Source: Euperipatoides rowelli
Taxonomy: Eukaryota > Onychophora > Udeonychophora > Euonychophora > Peripatopsidae
Assembly (NCBI GenBank): GCA_003024985.2
Contig: PXIH01S0029474.1
Length of the DNA: 11,051 bases
Strand: one strand, 5' to 3'
Below, in pieces: positions 8,699-11,051 of the stretch (the first letter of the stretch is position 1; each line of letters begins with the position of its first letter). Both the position numbers and the translations under genes were made by a program. The notes below the pieces were generated by a model that saw nothing but the letters and a program-made list of their open reading frames with translations, made no database searches and was not told the DNA's origin.

Positions 8699-8799
8699 TA
8701 TGACAAAAAAATAAATAAAAATACATTTTTTTAAAAAATATAAATAATTTAGAATTAGTGAACCAACAATCACATGTAAATTAAGAACCTAAAATTTAC

Positions 8800-9560
8800 C
8801 CTTCCATCCATCCAACTGCAGCACCATATCTGTCTTCCCTTCTTGTAGTTATTTGTCTCTGCCTCTACCTCTGTCTTGTGTTTTGTATGTTTCCATTCGT
8901 CTCAGTCAGTCACTGTTTCTCTTTCCCATTATTTATATGTTTGTATGTCTGTCTTTCTGTATACTGTCTGTCTGTTATTGTGTCTTTCTGTCAACTTGTC
9001 CGTATGTTTCTGAATTACTCAACGACTGTCTCTCTCTTTTTGTCTATCTCTGATACCTATCTTGGTCCCTCTGTCTTTGTCCATATATCTATTAATCCAT
9101 CTGTCTGTTTCTTTTTCATCCATTTTTGTCCATATAACTTTGTTCATCCATCTCTTATTGTTCATCTTTGTCAATTCATTTGTCTAGTTTTTCTCTGACT
9201 ATATGTCTGTCAGGCCATACCCGTGTTCACCTGCTTTCCTGTCCAACATTTGTCCATCTGTTTTCCTCCATCTATTAATTATCTTCTATCTATAGCCTTC
9301 TTTCTCAATCACTCTCTAATGTCTCTCTCATTATTTCTAAACCTCTCCATAAACCTTTTTTATCCTACTTTGCTATATCCATCCATTATTCCCTCTATTC
9401 CTTTATTCCATACATTATCTCCATACTTCACACACAACCATATGCACACATAAACACACACACACATACATATTAATCCACCACCATTTCTCTAACCCCC
9501 TTCCCCTCTTCCTTTGTCCTTGTTTTCCCACATACAATTAACCCACAGGCTTCTCCATCC
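8800..9560. repeat. Degenerate pyrimidine-rich low-complexity tract
   Basis: About 750 bp on the plus strand dominated by mixed TCCA, GTCT, TCTG and CTTT words, with a small (CA)n at about 9452-9467. Open frames here (8853-9453) translate to Ser/Leu/Phe/Cys-rich sequence, as expected of a decayed tetranucleotide repeat, and are not genes. On the minus strand the host intron RNA is purine-rich. Confidence 0.75.
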
Positions 9561-9608
9561 TTATTACGGTTTACAATTTTTTAATAAATTATGAAGCGAA
9601 GTTCTTAC

Positions 9609-9741
9609 TTTATCCACAACGTTATCTATAACTGTTTTTCCATATTGATCAAATCCCATAGTACAGTTAGCAGCATTTATCCACGGGTAGCTTGTCGACA
9701 TTTTTCCAAAAGTTAAAATTTGGTACTTTGTCCAATATGAA
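9609..9741 (-). CDS. Internal exon of the same gene: middle of the discoidin-like domain
   Basis: This 133-bp exon is one base plus 44 codons. The acceptor is a T-rich tract ending in TACAG and the donor is AAA|GTAAGA, close to consensus. Its first T completes the split Ser codon from exon 10559-10997, giving QCSSSYWTKYQILTFGK in the joined protein. Further on it reads NAANCTMGFDQYG and VIDNVVDK. SYWTKYQIL followed by a later VVDKIRI is the kind of pattern found in discoidin-like domains, and NCT is an N-glycosylation sequon. The exon is too short to be noticed as a stand-alone ORF. The evidence is the matching phases and strong splice sites on both sides; the other two frames of this stretch are not compatible with the neighbouring exons. 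It ends in phase 0. Confidence 0.78.
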
Positions 9742-10258
9742 CTGTAAAAAAAAAAATAACATAAAAAAGTGAATCGTTAATGATTTCTAAAATATTGAAT
9801 TTTATCCAGCATTCCATTCACAGAAATATGTAGCATGTTACAATTCTGCCCATTTCACATTCCCAATATACATTATACAATATACAATTACTGTATATCT
9901 CAATTTTTGTTAGTTATGATTGTGTCACTTAATTACACTTTGATGAGGAACACCTAGTGAGTGATAATAAAATTATCATGTAATAAAATTTAATAATTTA
10001 ATGTTACGTTAAAAAATAAAGATTTTCTAAAAAAAAAAATATATATATGGGGCTGAATATTGTACAGAGGGTAAAATAAAATTTTAATTCTGCAAAGAAA
10101 ACTAGCCACTATACTGAATTAAAACTCATTAAGCTAATTTTAGTTACAATCAAGCAAATATATTTTCTTTATAATTAATTACTATAAAATGTTCAGCTTT
10201 TTATATAAAGCATTAGCATAACAACAACAAGAAAAATGTTATAATGTTTTTTAAAGAA
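9742..10258. other. Intronic AT-rich stretch without a gene
   Basis: The left part of the 817-bp intron between exons 10559-10997 and 9609-9741 (minus strand). It contains a T-rich acceptor tract next to 9742, several A runs (for example 10029-10039 with a short (TA)n) and no further exon that I can support. Confidence 0.6.
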
Positions 10259-10545
10259 GTGTCTGCCAAGCAAGCTTTTCTACACGGATTACTAAAATTC
10301 AACAACCTGATTGGGGTATCGGTTGGGCTGAAGAAAATAACTTATATAAATAAATATGCTTCATTAGGGATAGATCATAGTTATTTATTATTTAGTAAGA
10401 ATTATGGTTCAGCATTGGGGTGAGGTTTAGGATAGTAAAAAAAAAAAAATGAGGATGCCAAATCACTTAGTCAGCGCCATACAGTCAAACATGATTAGTT
10501 GTTATTTTTTAGTAATCAGTGCAGATTAGTTTACTCGGCAGACGC
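10259..10545. mobile_element. MITE-like element with about 55-bp terminal inverted repeats
   Basis: The left end at 10259-10312 reads GTGTCTGCCAAG, CTACACGGATTACTAAAA, AACAAC. The right end (10490-10545) in reverse complement reads GCGTCTGCCGAG, CTGCACTGATTACTAAAA, AACAAC. The two arms align almost without gaps over about 50 bp with some 75-80 percent identity by eye, and weaker similarity continues inward. The middle (about 180 bp) has no coding capacity. This is the structure of a non-autonomous DNA transposon. No convincing target-site duplication is visible, so the superfamily is open. The right end stops about 13 bp from the splice donor at 10557-10558. Confidence 0.7.
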
Positions 10546-10558
10546 TAGTTGGTTTTAC

Positions 10559-10997
10559 CTTGAACATTGAGGGAAAACACGAATATGATCCACAAATATT
10601 TGATAGGGAAGCTGAATTTCTAAATATCCTGTTTTAGTGCTAAATTGTATATATTTGTCATCAGTGCCAGATCCACTAATAACATGTACAGGATTATAAG
10701 GATGCATTAGACTACTGGTTGTCAATTTTATGCCAGAAGAAGGAGTAAATGGAATATGCAATTTCTCAATTTCTTGAATTTTGGAAGCTTTGTTGTAACG
10801 ATTTTGAATTAATAACTTAGAAGTTCCATTCATATTATCGTTACCTTCGGTAATAAGTATTGTTCCTGATCCTCCATATTGAGACTGATGAGCTGCAAAA
10901 CCTCCCAAAGCATAAATGCTTCCTTTATAATAATTTTTTAAGGAATTATACAGAGCAATTCTTCCACCGCCTCCACCTCCACCATATAAACCACCAC
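10559..10997 (-). CDS. Internal exon of an extracellular-type gene: glycine-rich module and start of a discoidin-like domain
   Basis: This 439-bp exon is open throughout on the minus strand. It is bounded by a TTTCAG acceptor and an AAG|GTAAAA donor. It begins with two bases of a split codon and ends with AG, which the next exon completes to AGT (Ser). Residues 2-50 form a glycine-rich module with GGGGGGGRIALY and later GGSGTILI; as I recall, this pattern recurs in large extracellular proteins of animals and protists. An NGT N-glycosylation sequon follows. From about residue 90 the sequence becomes beta-rich (YIQFSTKTGYLEIQLP, then VDHIRVFP), which fits the first half of a galactose-binding, F5/8 type C-like fold. 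No start codon is needed, because the apparent Met at 11029-11031 lies in the upstream intron. Gene identity is unknown. The exon call is strong, because phase and splice sites agree with the next exon; the domain call is an inference. Confidence 0.8.
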
Positions 10998-11051
10998 CTG
11001 AAATATTATGTATAAAATACTGTGTAAACAATTTTTTTTTTTTAAAAAAAA
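10998..11051. other. Intron sequence upstream of the first visible exon
   Basis: On the minus strand this is the 3' end of an intron that begins outside the window. It runs TTTCAG into exon 10559-10997 and contains long A/T runs (11031-11051). Confidence 0.6.

Larger units (their letters stand above)
3850..8722 (+). mobile_element. Nearly full-length, dead LINE (L1/Tx1-like) retrotransposon
   Basis: About 4.9 kb with the layout of an APE-type LINE: an ORF1 remnant (about 3920-5360), an ORF2 remnant (5366-8617) with endonuclease, reverse transcriptase and a C-terminal Cys-rich domain, a short 3' UTR with AATAAA (about 8669), and an A-rich tail (8702-8722). The LINE lies antisense to the host gene inside its 7-kb intron. 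Many stops and frameshifts rule out activity. The 5' boundary is approximate; I chose it because the inverted-repeat element ends at 3842 and ORF1-like sequence begins about 80 bp later. I could not identify target-site duplications. The clade assignment rests on the CCHC-bearing ORF1 plus APE endonuclease and no visible RNase H; it is from memory. Confidence 0.82.

Noticed and set aside
8853-9453. Open frames of 66-106 codons rich in Ser, Leu, Phe and Cys on the plus strand
   Set aside because: They are translations of a degenerate pyrimidine-rich repeat; two frames are open at once and no conserved motif is present.
11029-11031. ATG as the start of the glycine-rich protein
   Set aside because: The sequence between it and 10998 looks like the end of an intron (T-rich, TTTCAG), and the phase works with splicing; a start here is possible but less likely.

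Overview
The window is AT-rich eukaryotic DNA. The evidence is spliced exons with GT/AG borders, long repeat-filled introns, a degenerate LINE retrotransposon, a minisatellite and many simple repeats. The LINE type (ORF1 with a CCHC zinc knuckle, ORF2 with an APE-like endonuclease and a reverse transcriptase) and the repeat style suggest an invertebrate animal. A mollusc, perhaps a cephalopod, is my guess, but nothing in the window proves the phylum. I see no bacterial-type gene, tRNA, rRNA or CRISPR array.

The only apparently intact gene lies on the minus strand. Four internal exons can be traced from right to left: 10559-10997, 9609-9741, 2425-2607 and 1944-2172. Their reading frames join without a stop (phases 2+1, 0, 0) and give about 327 residues of an extracellular-looking protein. 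The order is a glycine-rich GGGGRIALY/GGSGTI module, a discoidin (F5/8 type C)-like beta domain that crosses the introns, and a second beta-rich module starting at GGGRLSFTG. The first and last exons lie outside the window on both sides.

Everything else sits in the introns. From left to right: (1) 37-1383, minus strand, a broken copy of a dispersed, probably transposon-linked protein family; (2) an (AT)48 tract at 1795-1890; (3) a (TAA)n tract that forms the 3' end of the 252-bp intron 2173-2424; (4) the 7.0-kb intron 2608-9608. That large intron holds a ~1.1-kb element whose diverged inverted-repeat ends (about 2761-2820 and 3785-3842) enclose a 13-bp, telomere-like, G-rich minisatellite (about 2941-3745). 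It also holds a nearly full-length dead LINE on the plus strand (about 3850-8722), antisense to the host gene, and a degenerate pyrimidine-rich tract (about 8800-9560). (5) The intron 9742-10558 carries a ~290-bp MITE-like element with ~55-bp inverted ends, stopping about 13 bp from a splice donor.

The most noteworthy points are the minisatellite apparently carried inside an inverted-repeat element, the MITE and the microsatellite that abut splice sites, and the multi-exon discoidin-like gene with its antisense LINE. I found no convincing new multi-gene system.
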